A stretch of DNA of 64,000 nt, taken from Andeanibacterium sp036384795 (GTDB lineage: Bacteria > Pseudomonadota > Alphaproteobacteria > Sphingomonadales > Sphingomonadaceae). Below are positions 49,011 through 57,742 of this stretch, one piece after another. Positions within the stretch are counted from its first letter, which is position 1; the number at the start of each line of letters is the position of its first letter. The position numbers were made by a program, and so were the translations under genes. The notes beneath the pieces were generated by a model that did not search any database, was not told the DNA's origin, and saw only the letters and a program-made list of their open reading frames with translations. The stretch is taken from assembly GCA_036384795.1 (NCBI GenBank), contig DASVLP010000043.1, positions 87,436-151,435 on the forward strand, written 5' to 3'.

Positions 49011-49505
49011 CTATTTCTTGCGGCCGAAATCGACCGTGACGACGTTCGACCCGTCTCCCTCCGGGCCTTCGTCGCCTTCGCCGCGGGAATCGTTCTCCGC
49101 GTCTTCGTGCGGTTCGGGGGCCATGTCCGGCACCGCCGCCTGGAACTGCAGCCCGAAATCGACCGCCGGATCGACGAACGCGGTGATCGCCGAGAACGGG
49201 ATCGTCAGCTTGGCCGGGATCTGGTTGAAGCTGAGGCCGACGGTGAAGCCTTCCTCGTCCACGGCGAGATCCCAGAACTTGTTCTGCAACACGATCGTCA
49301 TCTCGTCGGGGAACCGCTCGCGCAAGTGCGCGGGGATCGTCACGCCCGGTGCGTGCGTCTTGAACGTGATGTAGAAGTGGTGCGCGCCGGGCAGCTCGCC
49401 GCCGGTCGCCTCGATCTCGCCGAGCACGCGGCCGACCACCGCGCGCAGCGCCTCCTGCACGATTTCGTCGTAAGGGATCAGGCTGTCGGGGGCTTCGTCG
49501 CTCAT
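49011..49505 (-). CDS. sspB: SspB, ClpXP adaptor (alphaproteobacterial type)
   Basis: 164 residues from ATG 49505. The core 'LIPYDEIVQEALRAVVGRVLGEI', 'HHFYITFKTHAPGVTIP', 'MTIVLQNKFWDLAVDEEGFTVGLSFNQIPAKLTIPFSAITAFVDP' (residues about 77-120) is the alpha-type SspB domain; the acidic tail ends with 'VVTVDFGRKK', the ClpX-binding tip. It delivers ssrA-tagged proteins to ClpXP. Divergent from hisB. Confidence 0.94.
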   Translation of the reverse strand: MSDEAPDSLIPYDEIVQEALRAVVGRVLGEIEATGGELPGAHHFYITFKTHAPGVTIPAHLRERFPDEMTIVLQNKFWDLAVDEEGFTVGLSFNQIPAKLTIPFSAITAFVDPAVDFGLQFQAAVPDMAPEPHEDAENDSRGEGDEGPEGDGSNVVTVDFGRKK

Positions 49506-49601
49506 CGGGCGCATGAGTGGCGGCGGGCGGCGGGCGGGTCAAGACACTTCGCAGCCGTTCCAAGTGATTGATTCCGGCACCCAGCGGCCTATAGGCGGGC
49601 C

Positions 49602-50195
49602 ATGCGCACCGGCCGGATCGCCCGCAAGACCAGGGAAACCGACATCCTCGCCGAGGTAAACCTCGACGGGACAGGGGCTTACGACGTTTCGACCGGCATC
49701 GGCTTCCTCGATCACATGATCGAGCAGTTCAGCCGCCATTCGCTGATCGACGTGACGCTGAAAGTCGCCGGCGACCTCCACGTCGACCAGCACCACACCA
49801 CCGAGGACAGCGCGCTCGCGCTCGGTCAGGCGATCGCCGACGCGCTGGGCGACAAAGGCGGGATCGGGCGTTACGGCAGCGCCTTCTCGCCGATGGACGA
49901 GACGCTCGCGCGGGTCGCGCTCGACATCTCGGGGCGGCCGTTCCTGGTGTGGAACGCCAAGTTCACCCAGGAAAAGCTCGGCGAACTCGATACCGAACTG
50001 GTCGAGCACTGGTTCCACTCGATCGCGCAGGCGGTGGGCATCACGCTGCACATCGAGCTGCTCTACGGGCAGAACAACCATCACATCTGCGAATCCATCT
50101 TCAAGGGCTTCGCGCGGGCGATGCGCGAGGCGGTGGAGATCGACCCGCGCAAGGGCGGCGCCGTGCCCTCAACCAAGGGGCAGCTTGGCGGCTGA
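49602..50195 (+). CDS. hisB: Imidazoleglycerol-phosphate dehydratase
   Basis: 197 residues, monofunctional form, with metal-binding motifs 'FLDHMIEQFSRHS', 'HVDQHHTTEDSALALGQA' and 'NNHHICESIFKGFARAMREA'. Catalyses step 6 of histidine synthesis. First of a his cluster; hisH follows 7 bases later. Confidence 0.97.
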   Translation: MRTGRIARKTRETDILAEVNLDGTGAYDVSTGIGFLDHMIEQFSRHSLIDVTLKVAGDLHVDQHHTTEDSALALGQAIADALGDKGGIGRYGSAFSPMDETLARVALDISGRPFLVWNAKFTQEKLGELDTELVEHWFHSIAQAVGITLHIELLYGQNNHHICESIFKGFARAMREAVEIDPRKGGAVPSTKGQLGG

Positions 50196-50202
50196 TCTGG
50201 CG

Positions 50203-50832
50203 ATGTCCGACCCGATAGCGCTGATCGATTACGGCGCCGGCAACCTCCACTCGGTCCACAACGCGCTGAAGGCGGCGGGGGCGAAATCGGTGGCGGTGAC
50301 GGCCGATCCGGAGCTAGTGCGGCTCGCCAAGCGCATCGTGCTGCCCGGGGTCGGCAGCTTCCGCGCGTGCATGGAAGGGCTCTCCGCGATCGAGGGCCTG
50401 GTCGACGCGATCGAGGAGCGGGTGATCGGCGACGGCGTGCCGTTCCTGGGCGTGTGCGTCGGCATGCAATTGCTCGCCAGCCGCGGGCTCGAGTTCGGCG
50501 AATGCCCGGGCCTGGGCTGGATCAAGGGCGAGGTCCGCCCGATCGAAAAAACCGACCCGGCGATCAAGGTGCCGCACATGGGCTGGAACGACGTGGTCCC
50601 TGCGCACCATCACGACGGCGCCGCATTGCTGAAACCGGGCGAGGCCTATTTCCTCCATTCCTACCACTTCGCGCCCGAGGACGGCGCGCACGTCGCGGCG
50701 ATGACCGACCACGGCGGCGGGCTGGTCGCGGCGGTCGCGCGCGACAACCTGGTGGGGGTGCAGTTCCACCCGGAAAAGAGCCAGGCTTACGGGCTGGAGT
50801 TTTTGCGGCGGTTCCTGGAGTGGCGGCCGTGA
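50203..50832 (+). CDS. hisH: Imidazole glycerol-phosphate synthase, glutaminase subunit
   Basis: 209 residues, class I amidotransferase with 'LIDYGAGNLHSVHNALK', nucleophile Cys in 'FLGVCVGMQLL' and His/Glu in 'GVQFHPEKSQ'. Provides ammonia to HisF. ATG 50203 follows hisB at 7 bases. The gene is followed by a REP-like repeat and hisA. Confidence 0.97.
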   Translation: MSDPIALIDYGAGNLHSVHNALKAAGAKSVAVTADPELVRLAKRIVLPGVGSFRACMEGLSAIEGLVDAIEERVIGDGVPFLGVCVGMQLLASRGLEFGECPGLGWIKGEVRPIEKTDPAIKVPHMGWNDVVPAHHHDGAALLKPGEAYFLHSYHFAPEDGAHVAAMTDHGGGLVAAVARDNLVGVQFHPEKSQAYGLEFLRRFLEWRP

Positions 50833-50847
50833 GGGCTCAGACCCTCT

Positions 50848-50928
50848 GTGAGTCCCCGCGAAGGCGGGGACCTCCCGCCGTGGGCGAAGCGCTTGTTGCG
50901 AGAGGCTCCTGCCTTCGCAGGAGCTCGC
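50848..50928. repeat. REP-like paired palindrome between hisH and hisA
   Basis: GTGAGTCCCCGCGAAGG (50848 onward) and an inverted related arm (50900-50928, CTCCTGCCTTCGCAGGAG) each form hairpins with a CGAAGGCG core. The same GTGAGYCCCCGCG arm starts the element at 25255-25335. Confidence 0.7.
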
Positions 50929-50941
50929 AAAAGGGACACGC

Positions 50942-51670
50942 ATGATCGTCTTCCCCGCGATCGATCTCAAAGCCGGCCAGGTGGTGCGCCTCGCCGAGGG
51001 CGACATGGCGCGCGCGACCGTCTACGGCGACGATCCGGCCGCGCAGGCGCTGATCTTCGCGGGCGCCGGGGCGGAGCACCTTCACGTGGTCGATCTCGAC
51101 GGCAGCTTCGCCGGGCGCTCGGCCAACGGTGAGGCGGTGGAGGAGATCGTCCGCGCCTTTCCGGGCTACGTCCAGCTCGGCGGCGGCATCCGCACTCGCG
51201 AGGCGGTCGAAAGCTGGTTCGATCTCGGCGTTGCGCGGATCGTCATGGGCACCGCCGCGCTCAAGGACGCGCAATTCGTGAAGGACATGGCGAGCGAGTT
51301 CCCGGGCGGGATCGTGGTCGCGGTCGATGCGCGCGATGGGATGGTCGCGACCGAGGGCTGGGCCGAGGTCTCCGACGTGCCGGTGGCCGACATGGCCCGC
51401 CGGTTCGAGGACGCCGGGGTTGCCAGCCTGTTGTTCACCGACATCGGGCGCGACGGGCTGCTCAAGGGCTGCAATGTCGAGGCGACGGTGGACCTCGCCC
51501 GCCGCACGGACCTTCCGGTGATCGCCAGCGGCGGAGTGAAGGGCCTAGACGACATCCGCATGCTGTCGATCCACGCGAGCGAGGGCATCGAAGGGGTGAT
51601 CACCGGCCGCGCGCTGTATGACGGGCGGCTGGATCTGGCGACCGCGATCGCGATGGCGGGGCGGGCATGA
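50942..51670 (+). CDS. hisA: ProFAR isomerase
   Basis: 242 residues, (beta-alpha)8 barrel with N-terminal 'FPAIDLKAGQVVRL', catalytic Asp near residue 8 and 'VQLGGGIRTRE', 'ASGGVKGLDDI' phosphate-binding repeats. Isomerises N'-formimino-AICAR ribotide in histidine synthesis. It ends inside the outer arm of the palindromic element 51669-51830. Confidence 0.97.
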   Translation: MIVFPAIDLKAGQVVRLAEGDMARATVYGDDPAAQALIFAGAGAEHLHVVDLDGSFAGRSANGEAVEEIVRAFPGYVQLGGGIRTREAVESWFDLGVARIVMGTAALKDAQFVKDMASEFPGGIVVAVDARDGMVATEGWAEVSDVPVADMARRFEDAGVASLLFTDIGRDGLLKGCNVEATVDLARRTDLPVIASGGVKGLDDIRMLSIHASEGIEGVITGRALYDGRLDLATAIAMAGRA

Positions 51671-51830
51671 GTTCCCCCTCTCCAAGCTCCGCTAGCCGCT
51701 ATCGCGGCAAGCTGCGCTATCCTCCCCCGCAAGGGGGGAGGAGCTGTGAGACGCCCTTCCTCCCCCCTTGCGGGGGAGGATACGAAGGCTTGGCCCTGCA
51801 AGGGCCTGGCCGCAGTTGGAGAGGGGGCTC
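51669..51830. repeat. Nested palindromic repeat between hisA and hisF
   Basis: Inner perfect 25-bp inverted arms at 51718-51742 and 51758-51782 (TATCCTCCCCCGCAAGG type), outer arms at 51669-51685 (GAGTTCCCCCTCTCCAA) and 51816-51830 (TTGGAGAGGGGGCTC). The right outer arm lies just before the hisF ATG and contains its only purine-rich ribosome-binding candidate. Confidence 0.75.
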
Positions 51831-51833
51831 GCG

Positions 51834-52607
51834 ATGACCGTCCGCGTCCGCGTGATCCCCTGCCTCGATGTGCGCGAGGGCCGCGTGGTCAAGGGCGTGA
51901 ACTTCGTCGATCTGCGCGACGCGGGCGATCCGGTCGAGCAGGCGCGCGCTTACGACGAGGCGGGCGCGGACGAACTGTGCTTCCTCGACATCTCGGCGAG
52001 CCACGAAGGGCGTGGCACGCTGCTCGACGTGGTGCGGCGTACCGCCGAAGTGTGCTTCATGCCGCTGACCGTCGGCGGCGGGGTGCGCAGCGTCGAGGAT
52101 GCGCGGGCGCTGCTGCTCGCCGGCGCGGACAAAGTGGCGGTCAATTCCGCCGCGGTCGCGCGCCCCGAAGTGGTCGCCGAGATCGCCGAGAAGATGGGCA
52201 GCCAATGCGTTGTCGCCAGCGTCGACGCGCGCCAAGTAAAAGTGGGAGGTCGCCACGACCATTGGGAAATCTTCACCCACGGCGGCCGCCGTGCGACCGG
52301 CATCGACGCGATCGAGCACGCGCTGCGCCTCGCCGAGCTTGGCGCGGGCGAGCTGCTGGTCACCTCGATGGACGGCGACGGCACCCAGGACGGCTACGAC
52401 CTCAAGCTGACCCGCACGATCGCCGACAGCGTAGACGTGCCGGTGATCGCGAGCGGTGGGGTCGGTACGCTCGATCATCTGGTGGCAGGCGTCACCGAAG
52501 GCCACGCGAGCGCGGTGCTCGCCGCGTCGATCTTCCACTTCGGCAGATATTCGGTCGCCGAAGCCCACGCCGCCTTGCGCGCGGCCGGTTTACCGGCCCG
52601 CGGGTGA
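51834..52607 (+). CDS. hisF: Imidazole glycerol-phosphate synthase, cyclase subunit
   Basis: 257 residues, HisA/HisF barrel with 'VIPCLDVREGRVVKGVNF' (catalytic Asp), 'LTVGGGVRSVEDA' and 'VIASGGVGTLDHL'. With HisH makes IGP and AICAR. The ATG follows GGAGAGGGGGCTCGCG, which is part of the preceding repeat. Confidence 0.97.
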   Translation: MTVRVRVIPCLDVREGRVVKGVNFVDLRDAGDPVEQARAYDEAGADELCFLDISASHEGRGTLLDVVRRTAEVCFMPLTVGGGVRSVEDARALLLAGADKVAVNSAAVARPEVVAEIAEKMGSQCVVASVDARQVKVGGRHDHWEIFTHGGRRATGIDAIEHALRLAELGAGELLVTSMDGDGTQDGYDLKLTRTIADSVDVPVIASGGVGTLDHLVAGVTEGHASAVLAASIFHFGRYSVAEAHAALRAAGLPARG

Positions 52608-52663
52608 CGGTCCCGTAGCGGGACATTAACCGTTCGGCGCTTGCCGCAGCCCGCGTTTGTGCG

Positions 52664-52852
52664 ATGCCTCGGCGCATGGTCACTCGACTGATTCTCGCCG
52701 CGGTGCTGCTCCTCTGCAGCGCTCCGGCGTTCGCAGCGGGCAGCGAATCGGTGCCCGAAGCGCCCGCTGCGACTTTATTTGCGCTCGGCCTGCTCGGAGT
52801 GATCGTCGGCCGCCGCGCTTCGATGAAGCAGAAGGACAAGCGCGAGGACTGA
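52664..52852 (+). CDS. Tiny secreted protein with PEP-CTERM-like end
   Basis: 62 residues (58 if ATG 52676 is the start, which fits the signal peptide). 'RLILAAVLLLCSAPAFAAG' is a Sec signal, and the mature part is almost only 'VPEAPAATLFALGLLGVIVGRRAS' with a charged tail, which follows the PEP-CTERM sorting plan (VPEP, hydrophobic helix, Arg cluster). The PEP triplet is PEA here, so the match is loose. It lies between hisF and hisE. Unknown function. Confidence 0.6.
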   Translation: MPRRMVTRLILAAVLLLCSAPAFAAGSESVPEAPAATLFALGLLGVIVGRRASMKQKDKRED

Positions 52853-52899
52853 CCGCCTCGCGGCTTGACCGGGCCCGGCGCAATATCCATGGCTGCGCG

Positions 52900-53214
52900 A
52901 TGGATATTCTTGCACGCCTCGAACAGACCATCCTCCAGCGGCTCGATGCCCTGCCGGACGAGAGCTACGTCGCCAAGCTGCATTCTCGCGGCACGGCGGT
53001 GGTCGCGCGCAAGCTCGGCGAAGAAGCGGTCGAGACGGTGATCGCCGCGCTTTCCGGGACCCGCGAAGATATGACCGGCGAGGCCGCCGACGTGCTATTC
53101 CACCTGATCGTGCTGCTCGCCGAAAAGGGCGTGCCGCTGGCCGACGTGCTCGCCGAGCTCGAACGGCGCGAGGGCACCTCGGGCCTCGCCGAGAAAGCAG
53201 CACGGAGCCAGTGA
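52900..53214 (+). CDS. hisE: Phosphoribosyl-ATP pyrophosphatase
   Basis: 104 residues, all-helical HisE with 'SYVAKLHSRGTAVVARKLGEEAVETVIAAL' and 'GEAADVLFHLIVLLAEKGV' containing the Glu/Asp metal cluster. Second step of histidine synthesis. It overlaps the HIT gene (TGATG). hisG, hisI and hisD are not in this window. Confidence 0.95.
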   Translation: MDILARLEQTILQRLDALPDESYVAKLHSRGTAVVARKLGEEAVETVIAALSGTREDMTGEAADVLFHLIVLLAEKGVPLADVLAELERREGTSGLAEKAARSQ

Positions 53215-53591
53215 TGCCGGTCGACGCCACCCAGCCCTACGACGACCAGAACGTGTTCGCGAAGATCCTGCGCGGCGAGCTGCCGTGCCGGAAAGTCTAC
53301 GAGGACGAATGGGCGCTCGCGTTCCACGACATCGCCCCGCTGGCCGAGGTGCACGTCCTGGTGATCCCCAAGCGACCCTGCCTCAGCTGGGACGATTTCA
53401 CCGCCCAGGCGAGCAGCGACGAGATCGCCGGGCTGATGCGCGCGGTGGGCCATGTCGCGCGCGAGTTGGGGCTGGTCGCGTCCGGCTATCGCCTGCTGGT
53501 GAACAACGGCCTGCAGGCAGGGCAGGAAGTGCCGCACCTTCACATCCATATTTTCGGCGGCCAGCCGCTCGGGCCGATGCTGGCGCGCTGA
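53214..53591 (+). CDS. HIT-family nucleotide hydrolase
   Basis: 125 residues with active-site 'HLHIHIFGG' (His triad near residue 106) and 'EVHVLVIPKR'. HINT-type phosphoramidase is likely. Start ATG 53214 overlaps the hisE stop by one base; a GTG one codon earlier is also possible. Often paired with hisE in alphaproteobacteria. Confidence 0.93.
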   Translation: MPVDATQPYDDQNVFAKILRGELPCRKVYEDEWALAFHDIAPLAEVHVLVIPKRPCLSWDDFTAQASSDEIAGLMRAVGHVARELGLVASGYRLLVNNGLQAGQEVPHLHIHIFGGQPLGPMLAR

Positions 53592-53704
53592 CCGCCACAG
53601 TCGGCCTGCCCCTGCCCTGACTCGCTTCGTCGCGGCGGTTCCCGGTGTAAAAAAGCCGTCCTTGCCCTGCGAGTCGCCGGATGGTTAAAGCCCGCCGCAT
53701 AACG

Positions 53705-54175
53705 ATGCCGACGCAGGACCAGCCTTATTCCGGCCGCTTCGAGGGCCCACGCCACCTGTTTTCAGTGCGGGTCTATTATGAGGATACCGACCTTTCGGGC
53801 ATCGTCTACCACGCGAACTACTTGCGCTGGTTCGAACGCGCGCGGTCGGACATGCTGCGCCTGATAGGGATCGACCAGCGCGCGGCGCTGGAAGCGGGCG
53901 ACGGCGCATATGCGGTGGCCGATCTGTTCATCCGCTATCTAGCTCCGGCGCGCTTAGACGATGCGGTGACGATCGAGAGCACATTGATCGAGCTCGGCGC
54001 CGCCAGCGTGCGGCTGAACCAGCGCGCGAGCCGGGCCCAAACGTTGCTGGCGGAGGCACAAATCCGCGTCGGCTTCGTTTCTCCCGAGGGCCGCCCTCGC
54101 CGCCAACCGCAAGCCTGGCGCGAAGCCTTCCGCGCCGCCCTCACGCCCGCAAAACCGGAGATTCCCGCCGCATGA
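53705..54175 (+). CDS. ybgC: Acyl-CoA thioesterase YbgC, Tol-Pal associated
   Basis: 156 residues (ATG 53705; an ATG at 53681 is an alternative). Hotdog fold with catalytic 'YYEDTDLSGIVYHANYLRWFERAR' (Asp near residue 23) and 'VTIESTLIELGAAS'. First gene of the ybgC-tolQ-tolR-tolA-tolB-pal cluster; its stop overlaps tolQ by four bases. Confidence 0.92.
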   Translation: MPTQDQPYSGRFEGPRHLFSVRVYYEDTDLSGIVYHANYLRWFERARSDMLRLIGIDQRAALEAGDGAYAVADLFIRYLAPARLDDAVTIESTLIELGAASVRLNQRASRAQTLLAEAQIRVGFVSPEGRPRRQPQAWREAFRAALTPAKPEIPAA

Positions 54176-54876
54176 CCAGCCTCTCCGCCCTTGCCGCCGC
54201 CGCCGCGGCGCCCACCGGGCTGAACCCGATCCGGCTGTTCCTCGATGCCGACATCGTCGTCCAGGTGGTGATGGCCGGACTGCTGGCCGCGAGCGTATGG
54301 GTGTGGATGATCGTCATCTCGTTCCGCCTGCGGATCGGCGCGACGAACCGGCGCTGCGCGCGCTTCGAGGCCGAATTCTGGCGCGCCGACCATCCGGAAA
54401 AGCTGATCACCCCCGAACGCAGCGAAAGAATTCCCTCGGCCGCGGTCGCCGCCGAGGGGCTCGAGGAATTCGCCAAGTCGGTCGCGATCCGCGGCTTCGA
54501 CCGCGAAGGCGCGCGCGAGCGGATCGGCCGCGCGATGGAAAGCCAGGCCTCGTTCGAGGCGGACAGCCTCGCCCGCCGGCTGAACTTCCTTGCCACCACC
54601 GGCGCGGTGGCGCCGTTCGTCGGGCTGTTCGGCACCGTCTGGGGGATCATGAACAGCTTCTTCCAGATCGGCCTGCAGCAGAATTCCTCGCTCGGGGTGG
54701 TCGCGCCGGGCATCTCGGAGGCGCTGTTCGCCACCGCGATCGGCCTGTTCGCGGCGATCCCGGCGGTGATCGCCTACAACCACTTCAGCAACCGGGTGAA
54801 CGGGCTCGAGGCGCACCTTCTACGCTTCGCCGACCGCTTCCATGCGCAGTTGAGCCGCGAGCTGGAGCGGGTCTGA
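54172..54876 (+). CDS. tolQ: TolQ, proton-channel subunit of Tol-Pal
   Basis: 234 residues, three membrane helices (about 25-50, 140-165, 180-205). 'LATTGAVAPFVGLFGTVWGIMNSF' is the channel motif. Energises outer-membrane constriction with TolR and TolA. ATG overlaps the ybgC stop. A palindromic repeat follows before tolR. Confidence 0.95.
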   Translation: MTSLSALAAAAAAPTGLNPIRLFLDADIVVQVVMAGLLAASVWVWMIVISFRLRIGATNRRCARFEAEFWRADHPEKLITPERSERIPSAAVAAEGLEEFAKSVAIRGFDREGARERIGRAMESQASFEADSLARRLNFLATTGAVAPFVGLFGTVWGIMNSFFQIGLQQNSSLGVVAPGISEALFATAIGLFAAIPAVIAYNHFSNRVNGLEAHLLRFADRFHAQLSRELERV

Positions 54877-54894
54877 TGACTGCCGCAAAAACGG

Positions 54895-55014
54895 TCCTCC
54901 CCCACAGGGGGAGGGGGACCATCCGAAGGATGGTGGAGGGGTATCCCCCTCTCGATAGGGCGACACCCCTCCGTCATTCGCTTCGCGAATGCCACCTCCC
55001 CTTTCAGGGGAGGA
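54895..55014. repeat. Palindromic repeat between tolQ and tolR
   Basis: Left TCCTCCCCCACAGGGGGAGG and right ACCTCCCCTTTCAGGGGAGGA arms with nested inner arms (GACCATCCGAAGGATGGTGG and CGTCATTCGCTTCGCGAATG). The right end AGGGGAGGA is the only strong ribosome-binding candidate before the tolR ATG (seven bases away). Confidence 0.72.
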
Positions 55015-55021
55015 TCGTCTG

Positions 55022-55474
<453 letters not shown>

Positions 55475-55484
55475 CCTCCGATCG

Positions 55485-56300
55485 ATGAGCGCCCTCGCCC
55501 TCCGCAGCGAAGAACGCCTCGGCCTCGGCATCGCGATCGCCGCGCACCTCGCGCTGATCGCGGCGCTGGTGGTGACGGCGGCGAGCAAGCCCAGGCTGAT
55601 CCCGCTGCCGCAGCGGATGACGGTGAGCCTGGCGAAAGACGTCTCGCTCGCCCCTACCGCGCCGGCCCCGGCGCCCGAGGCGCAAGCCGCGATCGCCGAG
55701 ACGATCGCGCCCCAACCCAAGCCGCCGGCCGAAAAGCAGCCCGAGGTGCCGAAGCCCAGGCCCGTCGAAAAGCCGGCGGAGAAGCTCAGGCCTCAGCCGG
55801 CCAAGGCGCCGCCGGTCAAGCACGAGGCCGCGCCCGAAAAGCCCAAGCCGCAGCCCAAGACCCAGGCCAAGCCGCAGCAAAAAGCCGCGAAGAGCGCCGG
55901 CAGCCTGATCGGCAAGAACTTTCTCGCGGGCCTGGGCGCCAGCACCGCGAGCGAGGCCAAGGCGCCCGCCGCGCAGATGGGCCCGGCCGAGCAGGCCTCG
56001 CTCCAGCAGGCGATCGCGCGCCAGCTCCGCCCTTACTGGAAGCCGCCGTCGGGCGCGGACGCCGATCAGCTGGTGACGATCCTCGCGTTCGACCTTAACC
56101 AGGACGGCAGCCTTGCCGGCAAGCCGCGCGTGGTCAGCCAGACCGGGATCGACGCTTCCAACAAGGCGCAGGCGGGGCGGCATGCCGAGCTGGCGATCCG
56201 CGCGGTCGAGCTCGCCGCACCGTTTGACTTGCCGCCGCAGTATTACAGTGCCTGGAAACGCATCAAGGCATGGAGGTTCGATTGGAAATCCGCCCAGTGA
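55485..56300 (+). CDS. tolA: TolA-like envelope protein
   Basis: 271 residues: N-terminal helix ('LGIAIAAHLALIAALVVTAAS'), a long Pro/Lys/Ala/Glu-rich periplasmic rod (about 55-165) and a C-terminal domain ('LRPYWKPPSGADADQLVTILAFDLNQDGSLAGKPRVV' across 180-216) similar to the TolA/TonB C-domain. Bridges TolQR to TolB and Pal. 10 bp after tolR; its stop overlaps the tolB GTG. Confidence 0.9.
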   Translation: MSALALRSEERLGLGIAIAAHLALIAALVVTAASKPRLIPLPQRMTVSLAKDVSLAPTAPAPAPEAQAAIAETIAPQPKPPAEKQPEVPKPRPVEKPAEKLRPQPAKAPPVKHEAAPEKPKPQPKTQAKPQQKAAKSAGSLIGKNFLAGLGASTASEAKAPAAQMGPAEQASLQQAIARQLRPYWKPPSGADADQLVTILAFDLNQDGSLAGKPRVVSQTGIDASNKAQAGRHAELAIRAVELAAPFDLPPQYYSAWKRIKAWRFDWKSAQ

Positions 56301-57682
56301 AGACACTCGCGATCGCCCTTTCGGTCGCGCTCGCCGCGCCCGCGCTGGCGCAAAATGCCGCGCCGGTTCCGGCCGGCACCGCGGTTCCGCCGGCGGCGCC
56401 TGACGACCAAGGCGGCTTGTCCGGCTCGACCACCTACGAGGGCGCCTGGCAGGACCTCGGCATCGCGATCCCCGCGTTCGCGACCAATGCCGACGTGCCG
56501 ACGCCCGCCAACCAGAACGGCACCGGCGCGCTGGGCCGCGAGCTTGCGCGGGTGATCGACGCCGATCTGAAGAACAACGGGCTGTTCAAGCCGACCGGGC
56601 CCGATGCATTGCCCGCGCCGGCCTATGGCGACATCACCAATCCGCAATGGGGCGTGTGGCAGAGCCGCGGGGCCGAGATGCTGGTCGAAGGCTTCGTCCG
56701 CGGCGGCCAGGGCGGCCAGCTCACCGTCGGCTGCTATCTCTACGACCTCCAGCTCAAGAAAGAGCTGGTGCGCGAAGGCTGGGTGGTCGCACCCGCCGAC
56801 TGGCGCCGCGCCGCGCACAAGTGCGCCGATCTGGTCTATTCGCGGCTCTCGGGCGAAAGCCCGTTCTTCGATTCCCGCATCGCCTACATCGCCGAGACCG
56901 GGCCCAAGGGACACCGGATCAAGCGCCTGGCGATCATGGATTCGGACGGCGCGAACCACCGCTTCATCACCAACGGCCAGGCGACCGCGCTGACCCCGCG
57001 CTATTCGCCCGACTACAAGCAGATCGTGTACCTGAGCTTCCTGTCGGGCACGATGCGGGTCTACGTCTACGACATCGGCACCGGCCACCAGCGGCTCGTC
57101 ACCCAGAGCAAGAACCCGACGATGGCCCCGCGCTGGTCGCCCGACGGCAAGTACATCCTCTATTCGATGGCCACCGGCGGCAACACCGACATCTACCGCG
57201 TGCCGGCCGCCGGCGGGCAAAGCGTGCGACTGACCGACAGCCCGGGGATCGACGTCGGCGGATCGTACTCGCCCGACGGCAGCAAGATCGTGTTCGAAAG
57301 CGACCGTTCGGGCGTGCAGCAGTGCTACGTGATGAACGCCGACGGTTCGAACCAGCACCGCATCAGCTTCTTCGGCGGGCGCTGCGCGACGCCCGAATGG
57401 AGCCCGCGCGGCGACCAGATCGCATTCACCCACATCGCCGGCAACTTCAGCGTCGCGGTGATGACGCCCGACGGCAAGAACGTGCGCGACCTGACCCACG
57501 GCTGGCAGGACGAGGCGCCGACCTGGTCGCCCAACGGCCGCATCATCCAGTTCTTCCGCACCAGCCAGGGCGCGAACGGAACCGAATCGCTGTGGCAGGT
57601 GGACCTCACCGGCCGCAACTTGCGCAAGCTTCCGACCCCGGTCGGCGCTTCGGACCCTGCTTGGGGACCTGTTTTGCCGTGA
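56297..57682 (+). CDS. tolB: Tol-Pal system beta-propeller protein TolB
   Basis: 461 residues from GTG 56297 (overlaps tolA stop by four bases); an ATG at 56270 inside tolA is an alternative, with a GGAGG overlapping its start. Signal peptide 'MKTLAIALSVALAAPALA', N-terminal domain, then WD-like PD40 repeats ('SPDGSKIVFESDRSG', 'WSPDGKYILYS', 'WSPNGRIIQFF'). Periplasmic partner of Pal. Confidence 0.94.
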   Translation: MKTLAIALSVALAAPALAQNAAPVPAGTAVPPAAPDDQGGLSGSTTYEGAWQDLGIAIPAFATNADVPTPANQNGTGALGRELARVIDADLKNNGLFKPTGPDALPAPAYGDITNPQWGVWQSRGAEMLVEGFVRGGQGGQLTVGCYLYDLQLKKELVREGWVVAPADWRRAAHKCADLVYSRLSGESPFFDSRIAYIAETGPKGHRIKRLAIMDSDGANHRFITNGQATALTPRYSPDYKQIVYLSFLSGTMRVYVYDIGTGHQRLVTQSKNPTMAPRWSPDGKYILYSMATGGNTDIYRVPAAGGQSVRLTDSPGIDVGGSYSPDGSKIVFESDRSGVQQCYVMNADGSNQHRISFFGGRCATPEWSPRGDQIAFTHIAGNFSVAVMTPDGKNVRDLTHGWQDEAPTWSPNGRIIQFFRTSQGANGTESLWQVDLTGRNLRKLPTPVGASDPAWGPVLP

Positions 57683-57742
57683 AGCCGTTGATCACCGAGG
57701 ACTTCCAATCACCCGAATTTTTGGCCGAGTAGGAGAGAACAG

